Shown here: piece after piece, positions 36,473 to 44,533 of the stretch
Layout: each line of letters starts with the position of its first letter
Numbering within the stretch: position 1 is the first letter of the stretch
NCBI GenBank assembly: GCA_017432285.1
Contig: JAFRJM010000042.1
Span: 1 to 64,000, forward strand
Direction: 5' to 3'
Length of the DNA stretch: 64,000 nt
Origin: Oscillospiraceae bacterium
Lineage (GTDB): Bacteria > Bacillota > Clostridia > Oscillospirales > Ruminococcaceae
Program-made: the position numbers and the translations under genes
Notes under the pieces: model-generated
The model's database searches: none
Seen by the model: only the letters and a program-made list of their open reading frames with translations
Told to the model about the DNA's origin: nothing

Positions 36473-37456
36473 TTATTCTATTTCAAAACGATCTATTGCA
36501 GTGTCTTGAACGATACTGACGTTCACACCCTTCTCTGACAGATATGATATATTGCTCTTTTTCTGGCCGATCACCTGACTCACCAGTTTAGGATTGCACC
36601 GGATAATTATATCTTTCCTGTCTCCTATGGCATTATCGATCTGCTCCCGGATTATCCTAGATTCACACATCTCACCGAAAGCCGGATGAAATGGTCCTGC
36701 AAGTGTTTGTTTCTGAAGGCTTTCTTCAGAATGCAGTCCTACACGTATTACATTTATCCCGGCTTCTCTAAACTTAGTGATCAGTTTTGCTGATATCCGG
36801 ACAGCATCCTCAACATCCAGAGGAATATATCTTCCGCTTCTCCATAGCGAAGCCAGAACAGTATCATTTACGACTATCGTCGGATATATCCGCACCGTAT
36901 CCGGGGACAATTTCATAAATTCTTTGGCAGTGTACAACGCATCCTTTTCCGGATCTTCTGCGCCGTACATTCCTACCATCATCTGAAGGCCAAGGGAAAA
37001 ACCATATTCACGAATCAGTTCTGATGCTTTTTTGACATCATCAGATGTATGTCCTCTTCCGTTGACCTTAAGAACATGATCATCCATACTCTGTGCCCCA
37101 AGTTCTATGGAGGTTACATCGTATCTCTTGAGGACTGAAAGCACTTCATCGTCTATACAGTCCGGTCTAGTGGATAATCTTATTCCTTCTGCACGGCCAT
37201 CTCTGACAAAAGGATATGCTGCTTCCAGAAAATATACCATCTGCTCTCTTGGAATAGCAGTGAATGATCCTCCGAAAAAAGCGATCTCAGTGCCTTTTCC
37301 GTCTGCCGGGAGAAACTCATCGCAGGTCTTTCTGACTTCATCAGGCTTGATGATATCATCTTCACCGGAAATGTTGTTCTGATCACAGAAAATACAGCGG
37401 TATGGGCATCCCAGATGAGGGATGAAAAAAGCCAAGTTTGAATGTTTATTTAACAT
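36473..37456 (-). CDS. Radical SAM protein, Elp3/coproporphyrinogen-oxidase-like
   Basis: 327 residues. The 4Fe-4S cysteines are C17, C21 and C24 in HLGCPYRCIFCDQ, and GGSFTAIP and STRPDCIDDE match the Elp3/MiaB-like radical SAM class. In Firmicutes such a gene sits between rnc and smc; the substrate is not established, and a RNA or cofactor modification is possible. It overlaps the rnc stop by seven bases. Confidence 0.88.
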   Translation of the reverse strand: MLNKHSNLAFFIPHLGCPYRCIFCDQNNISGEDDIIKPDEVRKTCDEFLPADGKGTEIAFFGGSFTAIPREQMVYFLEAAYPFVRDGRAEGIRLSTRPDCIDDEVLSVLKRYDVTSIELGAQSMDDHVLKVNGRGHTSDDVKKASELIREYGFSLGLQMMVGMYGAEDPEKDALYTAKEFMKLSPDTVRIYPTIVVNDTVLASLWRSGRYIPLDVEDAVRISAKLITKFREAGINVIRVGLHSEESLQKQTLAGPFHPAFGEMCESRIIREQIDNAIGDRKDIIIRCNPKLVSQVIGQKKSNISYLSEKGVNVSIVQDTAIDRFEIE

Positions 37457-38124
37457 AAGCCCATCAATTTCAATGCTTCACAGGCTGCATTCTGCTCAGC
37501 CTGTTTTTTGCTTCTACCTTTAGCTTTAGCGATAACATTGCTGTTCAGCCATATCTCAACCTCAAAGGTCTTGTCATGGTCCGGCCCTGATTCTCCGGTA
37601 TGAACATATCTCAGTTTTTCTTCAGGATTCTGCTGAATGACTTCCTGCAGTTCTGTTTTATAGTCTCTGGACAGTTCAATTGCTTCTGCTTCCTGCAGGA
37701 CATGTCTGCGAATAAACTTCTCTGCAGCGTTGAACCCACCGTCAAGATATATAGCAGCAATAACTGCCTCAAAACAGTCAGAAAGAATACTGTCTCTTTC
37801 ATTTCCATGGCTCTTGTATTCGCCTTTTCCAAGAAGCATAAAATCACCAAGATGTATATCCCTTGCAAATTCGGCAAGAGCTCCTTCACACACAAGTGAT
37901 GACCTGACTTTCGTCAGTACTCCCTCTTCGACGTTTGGATTCTTTCTGAACAATTCCTCCGCTACTACTACAGAGAGCACTGCATCGCCGAGAAACTCGA
38001 GTCTCTCGTTGCAATCCACACGTGACAAGCCGTGCTCATTGACGTAACTGGAGTGTGTCAGTGCTTCTCTGAGTAGCTCAGTGTTTTCAAATAAATAACC
38101 TATTCTTTCTTCTAATTCTCTCAT
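37450..38124 (-). CDS. rnc: Ribonuclease III
   Basis: 224 residues. The catalytic domain has the signature ERLEFLGDAVLSVVVAEELF (about 41-60) and DCFEAVIAAIYLD with the second catalytic Glu; a C-terminal double-stranded RNA-binding domain follows (about 155-222). Processes rRNA precursors and structured mRNA. It overlaps trmFO by ATGA and is upstream of smc as in other Firmicutes. Confidence 0.96.
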   Translation of the reverse strand: MRELEERIGYLFENTELLREALTHSSYVNEHGLSRVDCNERLEFLGDAVLSVVVAEELFRKNPNVEEGVLTKVRSSLVCEGALAEFARDIHLGDFMLLGKGEYKSHGNERDSILSDCFEAVIAAIYLDGGFNAAEKFIRRHVLQEAEAIELSRDYKTELQEVIQQNPEEKLRYVHTGESGPDHDKTFEVEIWLNSNVIAKAKGRSKKQAEQNAACEALKLMGLC

Positions 38125-39428
38125 TTATTTTCCTCATCAAGGTATTTCCTCATCACTTCAAGACCGCGGCGAGCATAATATGAATACCTTTCTGTTTTAT
38201 CCATTTTGCCTGATATCTGCGGGAGTATGCCCATGTTGGCCCCCATAGGCTGGAAATCCTTATTCTCTGTAGCTAGATAATTCATCATGCTTCCCAGCAT
38301 AGTCTCCTTAGGCAAAGCAACAGGTTCTCTTCCTGACAATCTCTCTGAGAGAAAACGTGCAGCTAGTATCCCGCCGGCAGCGCTTTCCATGTATCCTTCC
38401 ACTCCGGAAAGCTGACCAGCAACATAGATCTGCTTTGTCCCCTTGATCCTTAAGAACCCGTCTAGAACTTTTGGCGCATTCAGAAAACTGTTTCTGTGCA
38501 TGACGCCGTATCTGACGAATTCGGCATTCTCCAGTCCGGGGATCATGGAAAAGACGCGTTTCTGCTCTCCGAATTTCAGGTTAGTCTGGAATCCGACCAG
38601 ATTGAACATAGTGCCTTCCGCATCTTCTTTTCTGAGCTGCACCGCTGCCCATGGTCTATGTCCTGTCATTGGGTTGTGCAAACCTACAGGCTTCATGGGG
38701 CCATATCTTGCTGCATCCAGTCCGCGCTTTGCAAGTTTCTCTATAGGCATACATCCTTCATAAACAGGCTGGTCTTTCTCAAAACTGTGCAGTTCTGCGC
38801 ACTCTGCATTGACCAGTTCGTTCCAGAAAGCCTCATAACCTGCTTTATCAAAAGGAGCATTCCAGTAATCGTCTCCGCCTCTGTCGTACCTGCTCTGACA
38901 GAACAGTTTCGAATAGTCAAGGCTGTCCGCAGTAACGATCGGAGCAGCAGCATCAAAGAAATAAAGTGAATCCGTTCCAGTAAGTTCTTTAAGCTTTTCA
39001 GCAAGCACTCCCTCTGTAAGAGGACCCGTTGCTATTATTGTAGGCTCATCGTCTGAAAGATCTGTGAACTCTTCCTGAACGATCCTGATATTTGGATCAC
39101 TTTTTATACGTTCAGTTACTCCTTCACTGAACCTGTTCCTGTCAACTGCAAGTGCCCCTCCTGCAGGAACTTTGCACTGATCTGCAACTTCCAGACACAG
39201 TGAACCAAGCATCCTCATCTCTTCCTTCATCATACCTGCAGCGCTTTCCAGCCTGCTGGCCTTAAAGGAATTTGAGCATACCAGTTCTGCAAATAAATCC
39301 GACTTATGCGCCGGGGAAAACTTGACCGGTTTCTGCTCATACAGATCGACAGCATATCCTGCTTTTGACAGAGTATTAGCAGCCTCACATCCAGCCAGAC
39401 CGGCGCCTATTACTCTAATGCTTCTCAC
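38121..39428 (-). CDS. trmFO: Methylenetetrahydrofolate--tRNA-(uracil-5-)-methyltransferase
   Basis: 435 residues from GTG at 39428, the usual TrmFO length. It makes ribothymidine-54 in tRNA with methylene-THF and FAD. The FAD loop VIGAGLAGCEAA opens the protein; CSNSFKA and the VAGQLSGVEGYMESAAGG C-terminal FAD site are diagnostic. The GTG overlaps the topA TGA (GTGA), with GAGG ten bases upstream; the 33 codons further up lie inside topA and lack homology. TopA-TrmFO adjacency is conserved in Firmicutes. Confidence 0.95.
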   Translation of the reverse strand: MRSIRVIGAGLAGCEAANTLSKAGYAVDLYEQKPVKFSPAHKSDLFAELVCSNSFKASRLESAAGMMKEEMRMLGSLCLEVADQCKVPAGGALAVDRNRFSEGVTERIKSDPNIRIVQEEFTDLSDDEPTIIATGPLTEGVLAEKLKELTGTDSLYFFDAAAPIVTADSLDYSKLFCQSRYDRGGDDYWNAPFDKAGYEAFWNELVNAECAELHSFEKDQPVYEGCMPIEKLAKRGLDAARYGPMKPVGLHNPMTGHRPWAAVQLRKEDAEGTMFNLVGFQTNLKFGEQKRVFSMIPGLENAEFVRYGVMHRNSFLNAPKVLDGFLRIKGTKQIYVAGQLSGVEGYMESAAGGILAARFLSERLSGREPVALPKETMLGSMMNYLATENKDFQPMGANMGILPQISGKMDKTERYSYYARRGLEVMRKYLDEENK

Positions 39429-41527
39429 TTGGTGATCGCCTCGCTGTAACCGCATCCTTCTTTCTCGCAGATAAGAGCAGGAGATTTGCCTTTTCTTCTG
39501 AACAGAGTGCTCCCGCATGTGGGGCACTTCTTATCTGTAGGCTCATACCAGCTCATAAATCCGCATGCCTTTCCTTTTTCACAGGCATAATATACTCTGC
39601 CCTTCTGGCTCTTCTTCTGAACCATCTTGGCTCCGCATTTCGGACAGGTACCCTTGGTCTCTACGACTATCCTCTTTGTATTCTTGCATTCCGGGAAGCC
39701 GGGGCATGCGAGGAATTTGCCGAATTTTCCGGATTTGATGACCATCTTTCTTCCGCACTTTTCACAGATGACGTCCGTTTCTTCCGCAGGGACTTCGATC
39801 CTTTTGCCGTCCATCTCCTGCTCAGCGCGTTTGAGGTTTTCCTTAAAATCTCCGTAGAAATCGTCGATCATATCGGTCCATACGACCTTCCCTGCTTCTA
39901 CAAGGTCCAGATTCTTTTCCATCTCCGCAGAAAACTTTGCATCAACTATTTCCGGGAATTCATCTATCATAAGATCCGTCACAACCATACCGAGCTGTGT
40001 CGGTTTGAGGGTACGGCTGGATTTTGCATCACGCTCTACATAGCCTCTGTCAATGATTGTACTTATTGTTGGCGCATAAGTAGACGGCCTTCCTATGCCG
40101 TTCTCCTCCAGAGTTCTGATAAGCGAGGCTTCAGTATATCTCATCGGAGGCTGAGTAAATTTCTGGGCATGCTTGAGTTCTACCAGACTCAGTTCCATGT
40201 CTTTTTCTATATTGGGCAGTTCCGTAGGCTGGTCTTTTTTCTCGTCAGTTGAGGCTTCATATAATCTGGCAAATCCGTCAAATGTAACGCTGTATCCGCT
40301 GGAACGGAAACTGTATTCACCGGCGCTGATGTCCACCGTCACTGTCTTCTGTATCTGATCAGCCATCCTGGATGCGAGGAAACGCTCCCATATCAGTTTG
40401 TACAGTTTATACTGATCATCATTTAAAGATGAGCGAACTTTTTCAGGACTGAGTTCTATATTTGTCGGCCTGATAGCTTCATGGGCATCCTGCACCGATT
40501 CATTCTGTTTTCTTTTATAAGTTCTCTTGCCGTTATAAACATACTGGCTTCCGTAGTGAGAAAGCAGATATGCTTTTGCGCTCTCTATTGCTTCATCGGA
40601 AATACGAAGAGAGTCTGTACGCATATATGTGATAAGACCAGTCTGACCGTATCCGGCAACATCTACACCTTCGTAAAGCGTTTGCGCCGTACTCATTGTC
40701 CTTCTGGAAGTGAAGCCGAGCTTTCTGGATGCCTCCTGCTGAAGAGTAGACGTTATAAATGGAGGTTCAGGCTGTCTTTTTCTTGTGCCCTTTTTCAGAT
40801 CCGCGATCTCAAACGGTTTTCCTTCAATCTCGCTGAGTATCTGTTCACATTGCTCTTTATTTTCTATTGTAAAGTCTTCTGCCTTTATACCATTTTTCGT
40901 GCGCAGTTTTGCTGAAAACACCTCGTTTTCAGGCGTTTTCAGGTCAGCTTCCACAGTCCAGAACTCTTTCGGCACAAAAGCTTCGATCTCTCTTTCTCTG
41001 TCTACCAGTAGTCTGACAGTAACAGACTGAACTCTTCCTGCAGACAATCCGCGTCTGATCTTTCGCCAAAGGAAAGGCGAGATCTCATATCCTACGAAGC
41101 GGTCCAGCACTCTCCTTGCCTGCTGAGCATCAAAAAGATCCATATTTATAGTACGAAGGTTCTTCATTCCTTCCTCTATACCTTTTTTTGTGATCTCTCC
41201 GAACGTAACTCTGTCCTCAGCATCCATAGGAAGCTTAAGCAATGTGGCAAGATGCCATGCTATCGCCTCTCCCTCTCTATCCGGGTCTGTAGCAAGAATT
41301 ACCTTATCGCATTTATCTGCTGCTGCTTTCAGGTCCTTGATCAGTTTTCCTTTAGACATGATCTGGATATACTGAGGTCTGTAATTCCTGTTCACATCTA
41401 TACCGAGAGAGCTCTGAGGCAGATCACGCACATGACCCATAGAAGCCATTACTTCATAATCTTTCCCCAGATATTTTTTGATAGTCTTTACTTTTGCAGG
41501 TGACTCAACAATTACTAATGTCGACAT
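39425..41527 (-). CDS. topA: DNA topoisomerase I
   Basis: 700 residues. It relaxes negative supercoils. TOPRIM domain at the start (LVIVESPAKVKTIKKYLG), the active-site Tyr in GLITYMRTDS, and three C-terminal zinc ribbons: CEKCGRKM...CPGFPEC, CPKCGAKM...C, and CPTCGSTL...CEKEGCG (about 585-700). 16 bases after the trmH-type gene and coupled to trmFO. Confidence 0.97.
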   Translation of the reverse strand: MSTLVIVESPAKVKTIKKYLGKDYEVMASMGHVRDLPQSSLGIDVNRNYRPQYIQIMSKGKLIKDLKAAADKCDKVILATDPDREGEAIAWHLATLLKLPMDAEDRVTFGEITKKGIEEGMKNLRTINMDLFDAQQARRVLDRFVGYEISPFLWRKIRRGLSAGRVQSVTVRLLVDREREIEAFVPKEFWTVEADLKTPENEVFSAKLRTKNGIKAEDFTIENKEQCEQILSEIEGKPFEIADLKKGTRKRQPEPPFITSTLQQEASRKLGFTSRRTMSTAQTLYEGVDVAGYGQTGLITYMRTDSLRISDEAIESAKAYLLSHYGSQYVYNGKRTYKRKQNESVQDAHEAIRPTNIELSPEKVRSSLNDDQYKLYKLIWERFLASRMADQIQKTVTVDISAGEYSFRSSGYSVTFDGFARLYEASTDEKKDQPTELPNIEKDMELSLVELKHAQKFTQPPMRYTEASLIRTLEENGIGRPSTYAPTISTIIDRGYVERDAKSSRTLKPTQLGMVVTDLMIDEFPEIVDAKFSAEMEKNLDLVEAGKVVWTDMIDDFYGDFKENLKRAEQEMDGKRIEVPAEETDVICEKCGRKMVIKSGKFGKFLACPGFPECKNTKRIVVETKGTCPKCGAKMVQKKSQKGRVYYACEKGKACGFMSWYEPTDKKCPTCGSTLFRRKGKSPALICEKEGCGYSEAITK

Positions 41528-41543
41528 ATATATTTCCTTACTG

Positions 41544-42326
41544 TTATTTAAATTCCCATATCATTATGGCCGCTGCAGCATTTGCATTTAAGCTCTCAAC
41601 ATTGTTATACATTGGGAGATAGATCGATCTGCTGCATTCTTCGATTACCTCTTCAGGCAAACCGTGGCCTTCATTTCCTATAATAAGCATGATCTTGCCG
41701 TCTTTTGGCGCTGATTCGACCGACTCTGCGTTTTCTTTCAATGCAGCAGCGTAAGTCTCAAAACCCATATCATTAAACTGTTTCACAGTATAAGCAAAAT
41801 CAGATGTTTTTGAAACTGCAATGTTCATTTGAGACAATGCTCCAGCTCTGATCGCACGCGGTGACCATATATCCGAGCAGTCTTCAGAAAGTATTGCTCC
41901 ATCGAAACCGAGGGCAGCAGCAGTGCGTATCATTGCTCCAGCGTTTTCTGGATTCTGAACACCGCATATTCCAAGTACCCTGCGAAAACCGCGGAAACTC
42001 TCTGTTTCGGACCATCCCGGACACTCAAAAATACCCCAGATCCCCTGAGGCGATTTCAGCTGAGATATTCTTTCTGCAGCAAAATCTTTGACAATGAACG
42101 TTTCTTTTGCAGACGAAGATAGAAAAGAAAATTCATCGTTATATTTTTCTGCTGCAGTTTCTGTGATCCACAATTCCAGCAAAGAATGACCGGTGTTAAC
42201 AGCGTCCATGCACAGTTTTCCACCGTCAATCAATACAAGTCCTTTAGAATCCCTTGCCTTCTTGGAGCCGGTAAGTTCCATAAGCGATTTCAGTTTTTCA
42301 TTGCTTTTAGAGCTGATCTCAATCAT
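41544..42326 (-). CDS. TrmH/SpoU family RNA 2'-O-methyltransferase
   Basis: 260 residues from the ATG at 42326. N-terminal SpoU substrate-binding domain (about 1-100), then the knotted SPOUT domain with NPENAGAMIRTAAALGFDGAI, IGNEGHGLP and the C-terminal LPMYNNVESLNANAAAAI. It methylates a ribose in rRNA or tRNA; target unknown. An ATG at 42344 is also in frame but has no Shine-Dalgarno; the later one has GGTG eight bases upstream. First gene of the long minus-strand run. Confidence 0.9.
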   Translation of the reverse strand: MIEISSKSNEKLKSLMELTGSKKARDSKGLVLIDGGKLCMDAVNTGHSLLELWITETAAEKYNDEFSFLSSSAKETFIVKDFAAERISQLKSPQGIWGIFECPGWSETESFRGFRRVLGICGVQNPENAGAMIRTAAALGFDGAILSEDCSDIWSPRAIRAGALSQMNIAVSKTSDFAYTVKQFNDMGFETYAAALKENAESVESAPKDGKIMLIIGNEGHGLPEEVIEECSRSIYLPMYNNVESLNANAAAAIMIWEFK

Positions 42327-42399
42327 ATATTCAACACCATGCACAATGTAGTATTTATATTATTACATATTATGCAGAATAATTTTTCCTTATTCAAGA

Positions 42400-42438
42400 C
42401 AAAAAAATACCCGCGTTCGAAATAGAACGAGGGTATTT
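42400..42438 (-). terminator. Rho-independent terminator of infC-rpmI-rplT
   Basis: Minus strand: AAATACCCTCGTTC pairs with GAACGCGGGTATTT (one mismatch) and is followed by a T-run. Confidence 0.85.
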
Positions 42439-42442
42439 GTAT

Positions 42443-42793
42443 TTATGCCTTAACAGCTTTCTCTACCAGATCAGCGAATGCTGCAGGATCGTTGATGTAA
42501 AGCTCAGAGAGCATCTTGCGGTTCAGCTCAACTCCGAGTTTCTTCAATCCGTTCATGAATGTGCTGTAGTTTGTACCATTAGCACGGCAACCTGCATTGA
42601 TCCTGGTGATCCACAGCTGACGGTATTCACGCTTCTTCTGCTTGCGTCCTTCAAAAGCATAGTTTCCGCTCTTGAATACCTGCTGCTTTGCCATTTTGAA
42701 GTGTGTACTCTTCGCACCGAAATAGCCTTTTGCAAGCTTAATGACTTTCTTCCTTCTTTTGCGCGTCATCATAGCGCCTTTTACTCTAGCCAT
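42443..42793 (-). CDS. rplT: 50S ribosomal protein L20
   Basis: 116 residues, family length, starting [19 protein letters not shown] and containing [18 protein letters not shown]. An early assembly protein of the 50S subunit; in Bacillus it also represses its own operon through a leader RNA. AGGAGGAG precedes the ATG. Third gene of the IF3 operon. Confidence 0.97.
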   Translation of the reverse strand: MARVKGAMMTRKRRKKVIKLAKGYFGAKSTHFKMAKQQVFKSGNYAFEGRKQKKREYRQLWITRINAGCRANGTNYSTFMNGLKKLGVELNRKMLSELYINDPAAFADLVEKAVKA

Positions 42794-42809
42794 AATTCAT
42801 CTCCTCCTA

Positions 42810-43016
42810 TTATTTCACACCGTATGGCAGCAGCTGCTTCAGGTTCTCAGCATTGGTCTTGTCTGCATAGACAGGTCCACGGAGATGTCTCATACGCTTT
42901 GTGGGTTTCTTGTTTAAAATGTGGCTACGGAAAGCACGGGCACGTTTGATCTTGCCATGCTTTGTGATCTTAAGAACACGCTTTTTCGTAGCAGAGTGTG
43001 TCTTCAACTTAGGCAT
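42810..43016 (-). CDS. rpmI: 50S ribosomal protein L35
   Basis: 68 residues, slightly longer than the usual 64-66. [25 protein letters not shown] matches the family from the first residue (quoted segment limited: [13 protein letters not shown]). AGGAGG upstream. Middle gene of infC-rpmI-rplT. Confidence 0.97.
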   Translation of the reverse strand: MPKLKTHSATKKRVLKITKHGKIKRARAFRSHILNKKPTKRMRHLRGPVYADKTNAENLKQLLPYGVK

Positions 43017-43046
43017 AATCTTTTACTCCTCCTAGGGATAATAATC

Positions 43047-43571
43047 TTATTTTGATTTTGGTTTTTGCGGGCTCATAAACATTTGGATCGATCTTCCTTC
43101 GAGCTTCGCAGGCTTATCTACGACAGCAACCTCATTCAATGCTTCGGCAAAACGTTCCATCACTTCATATCCGCGAGATGCGTGAGCCATCTCTCTTCCG
43201 CGAAGTCTGATGCTGGCTTTGATCCTGTTGCCTTCAGCGATAAACTTCTTGGCGTGTCCTAACTTAGTGTCAAAGTCATGTGTATCGATATTCAGGGAAA
43301 GACGAATCTCTTTGACTTCCACGACTTTTTGCTTCTTGCTCGCTTCTTTTTCTCTCTTTTGCTGTTCGAAGCGATACTTGCCGTAATCCATAATCTTGCA
43401 TACAGGCGGCTTAGCCTGCGGCGCAATCATAACGAGGTCCAGATCCTGCTCTTCTGCAAGTTCCAGAGCTCTTTCGGAACTGACGATCCCAAGTTGGCTG
43501 CCATCTGAATTGATCAGACGTACTTCAGCCTCATTGATGTCTGAGTTAACAGCGTGGGTTTGCGCAGCTAT
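43047..43571 (-). CDS. infC: Translation initiation factor IF-3 with an ATA start codon
   Basis: 174 residues if started at ATA (43569-43571). GGAGGT lies eight bases upstream of it, and the IF-3 N-domain (HAVNSDINEAEVRLI) starts soon after. IF-3 checks initiation codons on the 30S subunit; rare AUU/AUA/AUC starts on infC allow autoregulation, well known for AUU in Escherichia coli. The PVCKIMDYGKYRFEQQK linker and C-domain RLRGREMAH are intact. An in-frame TTG at 43613 lacks a Shine-Dalgarno and would place GGAGG inside the coding region. Confidence 0.93.
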   Translation of the reverse strand: MAAQTHAVNSDINEAEVRLINSDGSQLGIVSSERALELAEEQDLDLVMIAPQAKPPVCKIMDYGKYRFEQQKREKEASKKQKVVEVKEIRLSLNIDTHDFDTKLGHAKKFIAEGNRIKASIRLRGREMAHASRGYEVMERFAEALNEVAVVDKPAKLEGRSIQMFMSPQKPKSK

Positions 43572-43616
43572 GTTTGTGTACCTCCAAAAATAACCAAATG
43601 TGTTTGACTGCAAGCA

Positions 43617-43724
43617 ATAAAAAACGCGTATAAATACGCGCTCAAAGAAACGGAACCTGTCCGAAACTTATTGACCTTCACACCTTCGATGTGGGGTGAG
43701 CGCATAGCACTTCTTTATTGTCGA
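43617..43724 (-). ncRNA. infC-rpmI-rplT leader, probable L20-type attenuator
   Basis: The leader of about 110 bases ends in a terminator-like hairpin, CGCGTA-N4-TACGCG (43625-43640) followed by TTTTTT, 45 bases before infC. Upstream is a hairpin CGGACAGGTTCCG (43651-43663) and a G-rich stretch ACCCCACATCGAAGGTGTGAAGG. This matches the known arrangement in which L20 binding drives attenuation of this operon in Firmicutes. The fold itself was not computed. Confidence 0.65.
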
Positions 43725-43729
43725 CGATT

Positions 43730-43758
43730 ATAATAGCAAACTACTAATATAAAGTCAA
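43730..43758 (-). promoter_or_regulatory. Promoter of the infC operon
   Basis: Minus strand: TTGACT (43753-43758), 17-base spacer, TATTAT (43730-43735), overlapping a TATAAT three bases further on. Confidence 0.8.
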
Positions 43759-43782
43759 GGATTTTTCATTGAAAATATGCCA

Positions 43783-43815
43783 GAGCTGCGGGATGAATAA
43801 TATTATCCCGCGGCT
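43783..43815. terminator. Hairpin after the TudS-like gene, possible terminator
   Basis: GAGCTGCGGGAT-N9-ATCCCGCGGCTC forms a 12-pair stem with one mismatch. No strong T-run follows on the minus strand, so termination efficiency is uncertain. Confidence 0.5.
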
Positions 43816-43828
43816 CCTTTAATATCTT

Positions 43829-44392
43829 TTAATCCTCAAGGAATGACATGATCTTTTCAGGCTCAGCAGCAAACAATCCTTTGATCGGTAATTCGAGCCC
43901 TCTCTCTTCAAGCATATCTCTAAGGACAGAGATCATAACTCCGTTTCTGCTGACCAGTTCACCTGTTGCATAAACTGACATAGGATCCGGATGTCCTCCC
44001 AGTGACCCATAATACTCTCTGCTGGATCCAGTATAATCAACACCGCAGCTAGGACTTCCATCAATACCGGCAAAACCCAGAACCTCATATCTCTCAGGTG
44101 TAGCCAAATATTCCTCGCACTGGTCAAGTATAGGTTCAAGCAGTTTACGGCAATGATTTCTGAAAAACACATTGTCAAACTGATCACTTACATGACCCCA
44201 GCGACGCGGTCCGTATAATGTGAATTCAGGACACGGCAACTGAACCAGCTGAATTCCCTGAGGTATTGCTTTCATAAGGAACTTCTGTCTCAGAGCTTCT
44301 TCTGCAGCCATGTCGTCATAATCCCACATCACGACTTTCGATGAAATGTTCAAAATGCAGTGCGCTACAAACAGTATCTTTTGTTTTCCCAT
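43829..44392 (-). CDS. TudS/DUF523-related putative desulfidase (CD3072-like)
   Basis: 187 residues. Three conserved cysteines, C12 in AHCILN, C54 in LPCPEFTLYG and C116 in GSPSCGVDYTG, match the pattern that binds a 4Fe-4S cluster in the thiouracil desulfidase family. The substrate here is unknown; thio-bases or other thiolated compounds are plausible. Single gene, divergent from the GTPase-nuclease fusion. Confidence 0.78.
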   Translation of the reverse strand: MGKQKILFVAHCILNISSKVVMWDYDDMAAEEALRQKFLMKAIPQGIQLVQLPCPEFTLYGPRRWGHVSDQFDNVFFRNHCRKLLEPILDQCEEYLATPERYEVLGFAGIDGSPSCGVDYTGSSREYYGSLGGHPDPMSVYATGELVSRNGVMISVLRDMLEERGLELPIKGLFAAEPEKIMSFLED

Positions 44393-44458
44393 AACTGCTA
44401 CCTCAACACAAAAAGATTCTTGACTCCATTTTACGGTATCCGAGCGCTAAAAACAATC

Positions 44459-44486
44459 TGAGCAGAGCCATTGCTCTTCTTTTTTA
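44459..44486 (+). terminator. Terminator-like hairpin upstream of the GTPase-nuclease gene
   Basis: TGAGCA-N7-TGCTC followed by TTCTTTTTT lies about 50 bases before the GTG start. No plus-strand gene is upstream for it to end, so it may be an attenuator; TTGACT near 44419 could start the leader. Alternatively TATAAT at 44501-44506 starts transcription after it. Confidence 0.5.
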
Positions 44487-44533
44487 GAGCTTGAATAATA
44501 TATAATTCTCTTATATTCAAAGGAGTTACGCTC

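Noticed and set aside
39429-39527. N-terminal extension of trmFO by 33 codons
   Set aside because: It lies wholly within topA and shows no family similarity; the FAD-binding strand starts right after GTG 39428.
43572-43613. Start of infC at the in-frame TTG 43613
   Set aside because: No Shine-Dalgarno before it, and the strong GGAGGT would lie inside the coding region, well placed for ATA 43571.
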